64,000 nucleotides of DNA, taken from positions 1 to 64,000 of the forward strand of contig NW_026615345.1 in assembly GCF_000801105.2 (NCBI RefSeq), in the 5' to 3' direction. Position numbers and translations under genes: made by a program. Within the stretch, counting starts at the first letter, position 1; each line of letters opens with the position of its first letter. The stretch comes from Raphanus sativus (lineage: Eukaryota; Streptophyta; Magnoliopsida; Brassicales; Brassicaceae). The notes beneath the pieces were generated by a model that worked only from the letters and a program-made list of their open reading frames with translations, ran no database searches and was not told the origin of the DNA. Below are positions 42,502 through 53,532 of the stretch, one piece after another.

Positions 42502-43995
42502 ACCAAGTCCATGGAGGTACAAGGAACTAGCTCAGGTTCCTTGAGTTGTAAGCTAACCTCCTGAACTTAATTTGAGCTTGTTGAATTTATTTAAATTATG
42601 TCTTGTGTGTGTGTGCTAGGCGAGTTGTTTAGCCTCTGTTATTGTCTTGTTGCATTGCTAGAGTTCTAGGAGAGTTTCCTGGCTTGTAGTGCATTCATGT
42701 TCTGTTTAAGGTGATTAGATGAGTTGTCTAGTCTCTGTGGCTGTTCAAAGTTTTCTTTTAAATTGCCTAAATGTCATGTGTTGATGAGATATCATTCTTG
42801 TGCATTTAGAGAAATTGGTTTGCATGGTTTTGGAACTAAATGTGTGTTTAGATTCTGCCCATTGCATTTGTTTTTAAACATTGGGATCAGACTTGATGTG
42901 GTATCAAGGTTTGATCCTAGTGTGTGTGGACTGATTCTTGTTGGAGTTTGAGTGATGTTTCAGGTACACAAGAGGTGATCTCTGTCCATCATCAAATCAA
43001 TACAAAGAAGAAGTCTTTGCCCATGTGTTCAGAGCCTACACTTGGTGTATATTCCTGACCATGGAGAGACAACTTGTGTGTAGAACCGGTTGAATTAAGC
43101 GCAGCCTGTTTGGGTGTTGAGCTCCTGGTTCCAAGAGACACACAAGGAAGAGTTGTTTTAGGCAGTGGATAGGAGATAAGAGGAGGAGGAACTGGTTGAC
43201 TTAAGCGCAGCTGTTGGGGTGATGCGCTCCTGGTTCTAGCTAAGTCTTGCTCACTTCCAAGCTTGGTCCATCCCTATACTCTCTGGATCAAGCTTGAGGA
43301 GGGGTAATGAAGAGAGCAATCCTGAAGATCCAACCGCCACAAGCCATTGGCAAGCTGTGGAGTTCACACTTGCATCATAAATCCGATCAAAGAAGACTCA
43401 AGGCACTCACTGTCCCAAGCATGAGATTGAGCTTCCATGATCTAAGTGTTACTTTACCAAGTGGGGATTCAAGTGGAGTTCACTCCCCACCATACTGATG
43501 AAAGGGAAGCACCTTAAACTCATCTCAATACATTTATGATTGTTCTTACACTTAAAATGTTATTGAGCTTGTTGTGATTGGATGCTTTGCCTTGAGAACT
43601 GATGCACCTTTGGGATAATGTATCAGGTACCTTAGTGGAGCTCTCTGAAGTAGAAGCTGGTGGTCCCTAAGCCCTTTCAAGATGGCGAGTAGTCAGAAGA
43701 GAGGGGGAGACACAACCGGCCTAAAGAAGAGTTCCGAGATGTTGGTGTGTGCAAGTTATGGAGTTCATCCTTGCAGCACAAGTCAGGCCATGATCCAGAG
43801 TCTAAGGACTCCACCATGAGTTATCTGAGTTCCTTAGACTCACTGGCCAATCCCCAAGCTGTGTTGAACTCTACTCTTTTTCCTTGGTATGAGTTTTGTC
43901 CCATGTGGTTTTCTCATACTAAAGTTTTAATGAGGGAGCTTCTTCATAGTTCCAAGCTTGCCCAAGGATCTCCTATGGTCAAGCTTGAGGGGGAG
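42502..43995 (+). other. NA-2 non-coding tail
   Basis: No retroelement coding sequence is seen. It parallels the NA-1 internal region from its first bases (CCATGGAGGT, GGTTCCTTGAG). It has an internal polypurine-like tract AAGCTTGAGGAGGGG near 43290. Hairpin I lies at 43884-43922 (TTGGTATGAG / CTCATACTAA, loop TTTTGTCCCATGTGG), and the polypurine tract ends at 43995. Hairpin II is poorly preserved here. Confidence 0.8.
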
Positions 43996-44722
43996 TGTTA
44001 GAATGAAGAAGGAAGAAGCAGTAGCTAAGAGTGATCAAGGCGACTTGTGCAAAGTTGGTGCAAAAGAAATAATGCCCAAAGTATGCACAAGGAAGATCAT
44101 GAATCAAACACTGTCCGGATCATGCTCTGAATCACCAAGAGGGGAATGTGCAAGATCAGTATCAAGATCAAGAGTGTGCATTATCAGGGCAATGATCATG
44201 TTGGTGCAAAGTCAGGGAGTTCCTGTCGAAACACTTGAGAAGTGTTAAAGAAGAGTTGGCGCCAAGCTACATGTTTGAATTCAAAAGAGATCACATGCTG
44301 CCTTAGCCAAAGAGCTGTTATGAGAGGTCACTCTCACTCATGCTGAACGTGCCTGTCTCTCTCTCCAGCCTGCTCTGACTCTGATTTCCCTTAATTATTA
44401 TTAGTTTAATGTATCTGTCCTTTAGTAATTGTTTAATACATTGCAAGGTCTGTCTTTGGCTATATAACAGCCTATTGTAATCACTTTGTAACTTAAGCAA
44501 AGAGGAGTCCTCTTACTTCACCATTCTGGTCACTCTTGTTTTCTTATTCTCCTGGTTACTCACGGATTCATTACTCCTCATACTCAAACAATTCTCCAAA
44601 TACTCACTTACTCTCCATTACTCTCTCTTTGATTCTCACAGAAACTCTTATTCTCTCCATCACTAAACTCGCCCATACTCTGTTCTCCTTTACTCTCACA
44701 TCATATTCCCACAATTCTCACA
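43996..44722 (+). repeat. NA-2 3' LTR
   Basis: 727 bp. It matches the 5' LTR apart from about ten changes between about 44668 and 44715. A TATATAA box is at 44461. Confidence 0.92.
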
Positions 44723-44727
44723 CTAAC

Positions 44728-45469
44728 TCCTTTGGATCTATTTCCTTTACCTCTTTGTGAACAAGCTAACCTTGATGGCATTGCCAAGGCCGAGTATGTT
44801 GTTTCTTTGCATGAACAGGTTAAGAAGAACATAGAAGAGAGGACCAAGGAGTATGAGAAACACGCCAACAAAGGCAGACGTGAACTAGTCTTGGAACCAG
44901 GAGATTTGGTGTGGGTACATTTGAGGAAAGAAAGGTTTCCTGCTGAAAGAAAGTCCAAGCTCATGCCAAGAACAGATGGACCTTTCCGAGTTCTCAAAAG
45001 GATAAATAATAATGCTTATCAGATTGATCTTCAAGATAAGTACACTGTGAGCTCTACCTTCAATGTTGCTGATTTGATTCCTTATATTGCAGATGGTTCG
45101 GATTTGAGGTCAAATCCTTTCAAAGGAGGAGGGCATGATGCAACCAAGCCTAGACTTGCTGAAGGATTGGCGACAGATGAGCTGAACCAGCTCACTGATA
45201 CTGATGAGGAGACAAGTGAGCTAAACCAGCTGAGTGAGACTGAGGAGAAGCAGGATGAGCTGAACACTGATGGGGAGCTGAACACTGATTGCAAGATGGA
45301 CCGAGACCCATTCTCCTTTCCTAGTGGGCCAATCACTCGATCACAAACCAGGAAATTGAAGGAAGCAATTGTTGGTTTGGTTTGCTTCAAACCAAACTCG
45401 AATTCAATCAAAGATCAAGACCAAATCGAAGTCAAGATATTCAACTATTCAGTCTTTAGTCTTGCCTAA
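44728..45469 (+). pseudogene. Gypsy-1 polyprotein, 3' part (integrase C-terminus, ending in the LTR)
   Basis: Continues in frame from 40736 (FNPLT then PLDLFPL). It holds the conserved [18 protein letters not shown] and [11 protein letters not shown] blocks of the integrase C-terminal region. Codons for FKGGGH coincide with the purine-rich primer, and the LTR starts within the next codons at 45136. The last ~111 codons (acidic TDELNQL repeats, [16 protein letters not shown]) therefore lie in the 3' LTR. No classical chromodomain is visible. An upstream ATG at 44732 within this part is not a real start. Confidence 0.9.
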
Positions 45470-45898
45470 GTTTTCTACAAGTTTTAAGTATGAGTTTATG
45501 TTTTCAATAAGTCAAAAACGTGTTCTTTGTTCTACATAAACCCTATGTCGATTTCTAATAAGATTCATTCACTCTTTTTATCAAAAATCTCTAAAACTGT
45601 GAATCCTTTGTTCATCTTTGAACATTGTTTGCTTAGGAGTAAAATCCTCTGCTTTTTGCTTGTTGATCACGTCCGAGCGGTGCCCTGCTCGATCACAAGC
45701 ACATCGAACAAGTGTTTGATCTCCCATCGATCTCACACTGAAGTATCATCAACCATCTCTACCTTCATCCATAAACCATCTCCCATCTATCCTCATTATC
45801 CATAGAAACCATTGTTCTATCCATCCCAACGAACCCATAAACCAAATCACCCTCAAGGATCATAAAAAAGGGAATCAAAACCAAGTAGGGTTTCATTA
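45136..45898 (+). repeat. Gypsy-1 3' LTR
   Basis: 763 bp. The start is fixed by the purine tract and by homology to 35469; the end is fixed by the TSD TTCAT at 45899-45903. Confidence 0.92.
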
Positions 45899-46005
45899 TT
45901 CATCCTGGTTTGATAAGAATCATGAACATATTGCCATATGTCCGAACAGGCTAATCTGGATTCATCTGGATAGAAAGTGGGATATCTCTTACTTACAACT
46001 CCTAT
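45899..46005 (+). repeat. Satellite fragment between Gypsy-1 and Gypsy-2
   Basis: TTCATCCTGG to CTCCTAT, the continuation in the same orientation of the monomer interrupted at 35468. It differs from the main array at several positions (GAACATATTG, GGATTCATC, a missing TT near 45988). CCTAT at 46001-46005 is the presumed TSD of the Gypsy-2/3 block. Confidence 0.92.
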
Positions 46006-46264
46006 TGATATAGGCACAAAGAGGGCCTTGCTCAAGCTGGTTGGATGGGAGAGTGAATCAATGAACCGGTTGGTGATGAGATGGCTTAAGATGGAATGAT
46101 CTGATAGTGATGATGATTTGTGAGATGGATCCTGTTGGTGAGAGACTCGTGAGGACACCAATGGGGGGATGGAAAGCACCACTTGGTCGATAACCAACTT
46201 GATACTTCAAGGGATGAGAGATGGCGTGTGGGTGAAGGATGGATCTTTGTTGCTTGCTCGTATA
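46006..46264 (-). repeat. Gypsy-2 3' LTR, terminal part
   Basis: In plus coordinates begins TGATATAGGC and matches 58437-58696 with a few differences (for example near 46131 and 46190). It ends at the Copia-5 TSD GTATA (46260-46264). Confidence 0.9.
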
Positions 46265-46939
46265 TAATATTTTTAGAGTTTTAAGAGTGTTTAGATGATT
46301 TAAGGAAAGAGTTTAGAGAGTTTAGATGTTTGAGAGGAAGAACAGTATAGAGAGGCGTAATAGTATCAAAGATTTTTTAACATTGATGAGAGGAGGATTA
46401 CAATATATATAGGACAAGAGTAAACTAGGTCGAGATGCAAGGTTAAGGTCTAAGCACTATTACAAGTGTGTGTAGTCAAACAAAGAGGAGAGCGCGCCTT
46501 TGAAATGCTTGGACCAGGATGCTCACATGCTTGATCCGGTTGGTATCTTTGACGAGATTCCTTGTGCCTTTCCAGCTATGACAGCCTGTCAAGGCATAGA
46601 CCTCTTATCCATAAACGGTCACAAGCCTTCCTTGTTCCCTTTCCTTCTCTTTCACGCCAAGACTACACCATTTGAACTTTTACCCTTCCCGCTCACTTAG
46701 TTACCTCAGTAACTATCCCATTTCACCACAGTAACTTTAAAGTTACTGCCACAGTAACTTTTCAACATAAACTTGTGGTGAATGGTTTAGACTTGAGGTA
46801 ACTTTGGTCAAGGTGATCCGTACTGATCCGTACTGTCCGTACTGTACGGATCACTTGCCCATAGTATCTCTTAATCCTTTATCCTCCTTCTCTCATGCTG
46901 AACTCTTTTCTCCTCTAAGACAAACACCACAACTTAACA
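46265..46939 (-). repeat. Copia-5 3' LTR
   Basis: Element-strand start TGTTAAGTTG, end AAAATATTA. It contains a perfect 20-bp palindrome built on AGTAACTTTAAAGTTACT (46729-46748), a GCGCGCC box near 46493 and a TATATATA stretch near 46403. Confidence 0.92.
46815..46852 (-). promoter_or_regulatory. GTACGGA cluster, Copia-5 3' LTR
   Basis: Four units, three read TCCGTAC and one GTACGGA on the plus strand, separated by 2-4 bases. Confidence 0.6.
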
Positions 46940-47079
46940 CTCCCCTCAAGCTTAACCATGTGGAACAAGTTAAGCTTGGAATGCTGATCAATCTCCCTCG
47001 TTAAAACCTCAACAAGGAAAACCCATTGGGACAAAACCTTGAGGAGGAAAAAGAGTAGAGACATCACAGCAGGGAGTAT
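46940..47079 (-). other. Copia-5 3' UTR: hairpins and polypurine tract
   Basis: Hairpin I arms are at 47047-47037 and 47017-47007 (CCTCCTCAAGG / CCTTGTTGAGG, a two-base mismatch inside) around loop TTTTGTCCCAATGGGTTTT. Hairpin II uses AAGCTTAAC / GTTAAGCTT (46977-46946), the same base-pair swap as in Copia-2. Confidence 0.8.
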
Positions 47080-50000
47080 TTAGTTGGTACCTCCCAAGTC
47101 AATGAGGCCCAGCCTAATGTGGATGGACTCCATTGTCTTCTGCCTTGCTGCCTTAGTGAATACATCAGCTAACTGGTCTTCACTTCTAGTATAACATGGT
47201 AACACCACTCCAAGCACAATCATCTGCCTAACCTTGTGACAGTCTACCTCAATGTGTTTAGTTCTCTCGTGAAACACACTGTTGGAAGCTATGTGAATGG
47301 CAGCTTGATTGTCACAATGCATGACCATAGGTGTGGCTTGATCAACCTCCAAATGCTTCAGGATTCCTTTGATCCACACCAACTCGTTAGTAAGTTTGAG
47401 CATGCCCGGTACTCAGCTTCAGCACTAGAACAAGACACCACTTTCTGCTTCTTGCTCTTCCATGTAACCAGATTGCCTCCAATGAATGTGCAATAGCCTG
47501 TTGTTGATCTTCTATCAGCTCTATCACCTGCCCAATCCGCATCACAATACCCCACAACTTCAGTACTCTTGTTACAACCCATCCAGATGCCTAGACTCCT
47601 AGTTCCATTCAGATACATCAGCAACCTTTCCACCATTCTCCAATGGTGCTCCTTGGGCACTTGCATATGCTGACTGACTTGGTTAACCGCAAAGCATATA
47701 TCTGGCCGAGTGATGGTCAGATATATGAGCTTCCCCACCAGCTTCCTATACAGCTTTGGATCCTTGAATGGCTTGCTATCTTCAATCTCCCCCTCACGTG
47801 GAACCTTGTACCCATCCTCCATAGGCATCTTGGCTATCTTCCCTTCATCTACACCTGCATCTTTCAAAAGATCAAGTGTATATTTCCTCTGAGATATGAA
47901 CAAACCTTCCTTGGATCTACACAACTCAATTCCAAGAAAGTATTTCATTTCTCCCAAATCTTTAATCTCAAACACTGACTTTAGAAAAGCCTTAGTCTCT
48001 TGAATCCCTGTCTTATCAGAACCAGTAATAATTATATCATCAACATAGACAAGGATACAGATGATACCTGAGGGTGTGGTGAGAGTGAAGAGAGTATGAT
48101 CCAGCTCGCATTTCTTGAACCCTCTTCCATTCAAGGTAGTGCTCAGTTTGTAGTACCATGCTCTTGGAGACTGCTTGAGACCATAGATTGCTTTCTTAAG
48201 TCTCAACACATTTCCCTTCTTAACCAAATGCTCTAGGCCTGGTGGTGGTAACATGTAGACTTCATCCTCAAGCTCTCCTTGTAAGAATGCATTCTTCACA
48301 TCCATCTGCCAAAGTTCCCACTCCAAGTTCACAGCAAGAGACAATACTACTCTGATGGTGTGAAGCTTGGCAACCGGAGCAAACGTGTCTATATAGTCCT
48401 CTCCATAGGTTTGAGTGAATCCTCTAGCCACTAGCCGAGTCTTTCTTCTATCTATCTTCCCATTGGGTAGATACTTGATAGTGAAGATCCACTTACAAGA
48501 TACTGCCTTCTTCCCTTTTGGTAATGTACTTTCATACCAAGTATCATTCTTTATCATGGCGTTTGCTTCATCATTAACTGAGTCTCTCCACTCTTGTATT
48601 AGCATTGCCTCTTCATAACTTCTTGGGACATAGCTCTCATCTAAGCTTACTGTGAATGCTTGATGCTCCTCAGGAAAGTGTGCAAAAGAGCATACTGCTT
48701 GAGAGGGATGCTCAACGGCTTGAGCATTGTAATACACTCTTGTGTTTACCCAGTTAGATGCATCTCTCTTTACTCTTGTGCTTCTTCTCAAGGTAGGCTG
48801 TGGAGATTGCTGCATTGCTTCCTCTCCATTCCCATCATTAACCAGTTCCTCACTAGACTGACTTCCTTCAGCTTCCTCACTCGGCTGACTTGCTTCAGCC
48901 CCACTATCATGACTAACCGGTTCAGCACCTTGATCATGAGCACTGGAGCTCTCTTCTGCTCCACTTGATTCTTCTCCCCCCTCATGGTCAAGGGGTGTTG
49001 TTTCCTGATGATTACCCTCACCTTGATAATTCACATTTCCCGGACCCTGGTGATCCACATTGATCCCCATCCCCTCTAGGATTGTCCTCAACACTGAGGC
49101 TCTATCACTAGTCAGATCCTTCAGATCCTCTTGATTCTGCTCCTCATAGTACCCTCTTTCTTCTATGAACTTCACTTCTCTTGATACTAACACACGCCTT
49201 GTGTCAGGATCATAGCATTTATATCCTTTTGGCTAGTAGAGTATCCAATGAACATAGCCTTTACACTCCTTGCTTCAAGCTTGTTTCTCATCTCACTTGC
49301 AACCATCACATAGCACAGGCAACCAAAGACACGCATATACTCCAGAGAAGGCTTGGATTGATTCAATACCTCAAATGGAGACTTGCCTTGCAGAACCAAG
49401 GTTGGAGTTCTGTTTATCAAATAGCAAGCAGTAGATACTGCATCACTCCAAAATCTCTTGGGGACCTTTGACTGAAGCATAATGGTTCTTGCCACTTCCA
49501 TGAGGTGCCGATTCTTTCTCTCAGCCACTCCATTCTGCTGAGGAGTATAGGGACAGCTTGTTTGATGCAGGATACCATGCTGTGCGAGATGATGCTTGAA
49601 TGCATTTCCAGTGTACTCTCCTCCATTATCTGACCTGAGAATTTTTATCTTGGCATTGTAATGGTTAGTCACATATGATTGAAAACTTTTAAATGCATCA
49701 AGCACCCTATCTTTGGTTGGAATTAAAGTTAACCAGGTGTATTTGGATTTTTCATCAATGAAAGAAACATAATACTTGAAATTATCTCTAGACAAGCAAG
49801 GTGATGTCCAAACATCAGAATGAACAAGATCAAAGCAGCTTTTATAAACCGTAGAAGAGTTTGGAAAAACAGTTTTACAATGCTTGCCTAAAATACAAGC
49901 TTCACAATCTTTGTTCTCAAAAGAAACACCTGGCAACATCAGTTTAAAAGCCTTATTATGAGGGTGTCCTAGTCTAGTATGCCACAATGCATTTTTACTT

Positions 50001-51589
50001 AGACTAGGAGCAGAAACAGAAGTAAATAAACAGCAACGATCAGAAACAGGAGCAAGATCTTCAAGTAAATATAAGTCTCCTTTGGTCACTCCTTTCCCAA
50101 TAAGCTTGCTGCTCTCAATATCCTGGAACTTAACATCATTAGGGCTGAATATGACATTGCAGTTTAAATCAGTTGCGCATCTCTTCACAGATAACAAATT
50201 TGAGGTAAAGGTTGGCATATACAAAGCCTTGGATTCCCTATCAAAGAGTTTAAGACTTCCTATACCTTTGATAGGGATCCTTGCACCATCAGCAATCATC
50301 ACATGACCAGTAGTAGGCATAATATTTTTTATTAAGCTAGTGTCACTGATCATGTGGTGAGTGCATCCGGAATCAATTACTAAAGGTCTAGTAATGATAG
50401 GCTTAGCAATGAGAGCAAGAATGCTAGATGGTTTAAATGCATGCTCAATCCTAGCAGTGTTTGCAATACTAGAATGATTATGCAAATCTTTTACACTATC
50501 CAGCATCCTAGCAGTTCTATCAATCTCAATGCCATTGTCTATCAATCTAGCACCAAAAGATAAACCCTCAATGTTACCATTTTCCTTGAAGAGTTTGATG
50601 AGGGCATCAAGGTCAGACTTCTTGAGATACTCTTGATCATTTGCTCCACGGTTACTCGGTTCACCAGAGTAAGCAACCATGGACCTCTCTTCATTAGTAT
50701 CCTTGCTGGTACTTGCACCATTTGATCCTTCAGCCTTGTTTGCTCTCTTCTCACGATCCTTCATGAACTTTGCCGGCTTCAAGTGTGGATGGAGAATCCA
50801 ACACTGACTCTTCTTATGCCCATGCTTCTTGCAATGATCACAATCCCCATTGAACTTCTCATACTTCCCTTGAACCGCTTTGTTGGCTTGTGGAGTTTCC
50901 TCTTGTTCACCGTGTGTTGCTTGATTCACCAATGCAAGTTCCCCTTTCTTTCCAAACAACCCAATGGTACCTTGTTCCTTTTGAATCCTAGCACACACAC
51001 TTTCAAGATCCGGCAAGTTATCTTCTCTCAACAAGTGTTGGATTAGCCCTTGGTAAGCCGGATTCAAGGTTAAGAGCAATCCAAACACCTTGTCTTGCTC
51101 CCTCCTCTTGTTGAGCTCATCTGCATCCGTAGTACTTGGTCTTAACATCTCAAGTTCAGACCATAGTGATCTAAACTTTCCCAAGTGCTTAGTGAACTCC
51201 ATATCCTCTTGAACCAAGTGGTTCAAGGCATGCTTAACCTCAAACACTCTGCTTAGGTTTGAGGTGTTTCCATACACCTTCTTTAAGGTGTCCCATAGCT
51301 CTTTAGCTGACTCGCAGTAGCTATAGGCATCTAGGATTGCCGGATCAAGTGAGTTTTGAAGAACAGACAACACCAGCATGTCTTCTTGTTCCCATTTGTC
51401 AACCGCGTCTTGAGCCGCTTCTCCTCCATCTTCTCCTTGAGTGATAAGCTTTGGAGCTTCACCTACAGTGATGTGCTTCCACAAGCCTTTCATCCCCACA
51501 GCAGTCTTCACCATTCGAGACCACACCAAGTAGTTGTTTCCCTTGAAACAAACCGCAACTTTCAAGTTCATGTTTCCTCCACTATCCAT
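47080..51589 (-). pseudogene. Copia-5 Gag-Pol polyprotein, two frameshifts
   Basis: Three overlapping frames make up a full copia polyprotein. 51589-49187 encodes gag, knuckle CDHCKKHGHKKSQCW, protease VIDSGCTHHMIS and integrase (RSDNGGEYTG, NGVAERKN). 49193-47358 encodes the acidic linker, RT (YVDDIIITGS) and most of RNase H. 47403-47080 encodes the RNase H end (HCDNQAAIHIA). The breaks are single-base losses: near 49228 (CAAAAGGATAT where Copia-4 has CAAAAGGGGTA) and near 47405 (GGGCATGCTC where relatives have GAGCCATGCTG). No other lesion was found. The protease has CTHH after DSG where relatives have ASHH. Confidence 0.9.
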
Positions 51590-52010
51590 AGTAAGAACAC
51601 ACGCTAGCTAACACCAAAGTATAGATCTTTAACCGAGAGCTTCAACCACCACTAAGTAACCACTTTACTTTAACAACCTTTCACTACTTCTCGGAACCAC
51701 CAAAGTATCAACCTTTCTTCAAAGAGCTAAGCTAGTACTGCTACCAAGTAAAAGTCTTCCACTTTCTTCAAAGAACAAGTATTGAAACTTCAACGAACCG
51801 AGTTTGTACCTTCACAGCTTCAATGAATCTCTGAAAGTGTCAACGAACCGAGCTTGAGTCTTCACTGCTTCCGCGAACCGAAAAGAAACAAGCTTGAGCT
51901 TATAACCACCAAGAACACCAAGAACACTTCAAAGATTCTTCTAACTTCTTCTTTGAATCTTCAAAGTCTGACTCGCGAACCAAGGAACAACTAACCTGGC
52001 TCTGATACCA
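51590..52010 (-). other. Copia-5 leader and primer site
   Basis: Primer site 51999-52010. The leader contains repeated CGGTTCG...GTGAAGACTCAAGCT units, similar in style to the Copia-2 leader, and the Copia-6 leader starts the same way. Confidence 0.75.
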
Positions 52011-52685
52011 TAATATTTTTAGAGTTTTAAGAGTGTTTAGATGATTTAAGGAAAGAGTTTAGAGAGTTTAGATGTTTGAGAGGAAGAACAGTATAGAGAG
52101 GCGTAATAGTATCAAAGATTTTTAACATTGATGAGAGGAGGATTACAATATATATAGGACAAGAGTAAACTAGGTCGAGATGCAAGGTTAAGGTCTAAGC
52201 ACTATTACAAGTGTGTGTAGTCAAACAAAGAGGAGAGCGCGCCTTTGAAATGCTTGGACCAGGATGCTCACATGCTTGATCCGGTTGGTATCTTTGACGA
52301 GATTCCTTGTGCCTTTCCAGCTATGACAGCCTGTCAAGGCATAGACCTCTTATCCATAAACGGTCACAAGCCTTCCTTGTTCCCTTTCCTTCTCTTTCAC
52401 GCCAAGACTACACCATTTGAACTTTTACCCTTCCCGCTCACTTAGTTACCTCAGTAACTATCCCATTTCACCACAGTAACTTTAAAGTTACTGCCACAGT
52501 AACTTTTCAACATAAACTTGTGGTGAATGGTTTAGACTTGAGGTAACTTTGGTCAAGGTGATCCGTACTGATCCGTACTGTCCGTACTGTACGGATCACT
52601 TGCCCATAGTATCTCTTAATCCTTTATCCTCCTTCTCTCATGCTGAACTCTTTTCTCCTCTAAGACTAAACACCACAACTTAACA
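52011..52685 (-). repeat. Copia-5 5' LTR
   Basis: 675 bp. The palindrome is at 52474-52493. It is followed by TSD GTATA (52686-52690). Confidence 0.92.
52560..52597 (-). promoter_or_regulatory. GTACGGA cluster, Copia-5 5' LTR
   Basis: Counterpart of the cluster at 46815-46852. Confidence 0.6.
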
Positions 52686-52690
52686 GTATA

Positions 52691-53532
52691 AACAACTCAA
52701 CAATGATATAGAGATGGGTTGATGGAATGAAGATTGATTGAATCACACAATCAAAGAGATGGATCGAAGTGAAACCACAAACTCTATGGAGAGGAGTTTG
52801 ATAAATCACGATTTGCTTGGAGGCTGCTTCTCACAAACTCTCAAAGACTTAGGTTTAGTTGCTAGGGGCAAACTGACTCATATATTTCATCAAAGTTAAA
52901 GATACATGACTGCTTATAGGGGCTTATATACTCGCCAATGCAGTTGTTCCCTTCTAGGGGTCTTGAAACAAAGCAATACAAAGACTCGATACTTGGACCT
53001 AAGAAAGCATAGGCTAAACAATGCCTGACTCAAAGAAATGAAATAAAATGCAAACAAGACCCTGCATGATAACCATAGGATATAAATAAAATGTAAATGA
53101 ACTTACCATACTTACCTTTGATGCGGAATGGGTTTGAAAGAAGTAGCCGTTGGAGAGGAGCCAAACTTGATCTTGTTCAAAGTGTTGTCGTTTGAGGCTT
53201 TGCTCTTCCTTCTTCAAAACTCACCGTATCACTTAGGGGAGATGGTAAATAAGGAAACCATTTCCTTGCAAGGAAGAATGGACCATATGTTATCATCTCC
53301 TCTTGGACCAACTTGTATAACATAAGCTTCTTCTTTATTTGCTTTGTCTTTGGTTATAGTGAACTGATCCATGCGGTTTGTGATGGCTTCTAGCTTGGTG
53401 TTGATGTTGCTCTTGATGAGAAGAACTTCTATGGCTTTGTTAAAGCTGGCAGTAACACCTCTAGTTCCTGATCTTGTCCTTGGAGCTTGTCTAAGTGTGG
53501 GGATGTTGATGTCTGGTTCTATGTCCTCATCA
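52691..53532 (-). repeat. Gypsy-2 3' LTR, remaining part with pol tail
   Basis: Matches 58697-59537. On the minus strand it starts TGATGAGGAC at 53532, right after the purine tract AAGAGGGAGAGAA, and includes the last ~101 pol codons down to the stop at 53229. Confidence 0.85.

Larger units (their letters stand above)
40737..44722 (+). mobile_element. NA-2: gag-only, non-autonomous copia-type element
   Basis: LTRs 40737-41464 (728 bp) and 43996-44722 (727 bp), TSD CTAAC (40732-40736, 44723-44727), primer site 41465, a 250-aa gag gene, about 1.5 kb of non-coding tail, hairpin I and a polypurine tract (43986-43995). There is no protease, integrase or RT. It is inserted in the integrase region of Gypsy-1. 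LTRs agree except for a cluster of changes in the final ~70 bp. Confidence 0.92.
35469..45898 (+). mobile_element. Gypsy-1: Ty3/gypsy element inserted in the satellite, split by NA-2
   Basis: LTRs at 35469-36230 (762 bp) and 45136-45898 (763 bp), a perfect TSD TTCAT (35464-35468 and 45899-45903) within one satellite monomer, primer site at 36233, and a purine-rich plus-strand primer AAAGGAGGAGGG just before 45136. The polyprotein frame (36676-45469) is interrupted only by NA-2 and is intact when its target duplication is discounted. LTR ends are TGATG and CATTA. Pol continues into the 3' LTR, as in CRM-type centromeric elements; the clade call is inference. Confidence 0.93.
46265..52685 (-). 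mobile_element. Copia-5: Ty1/copia element with a recently broken polyprotein
   Basis: LTRs of 675 bp (3' LTR 46265-46939, 5' LTR 52011-52685) differ by two single-base indels as far as I can see. TSD GTATA lies at 46260-46264 and 52686-52690. Primer site 51999-52010; polypurine tract near 46940-46947. It is inserted in the Gypsy-2 3' LTR. The polyprotein has two one-base deletions despite the very similar LTRs. Confidence 0.93.

Noticed and set aside
44728..45469. Classical chromodomain at the gypsy integrase C-terminus
   Set aside because: I could not see the aromatic-cage pattern. Only the GPFRVLK...STFNVADL block and an acidic GPITRS tail are present.
53128..53325. Plus-strand 65-codon frames repeated at 53128 and 59133
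   Set aside because: They are antisense shadows of the Gypsy-2/3 pol tail and LTR, present twice because the elements are duplicated.
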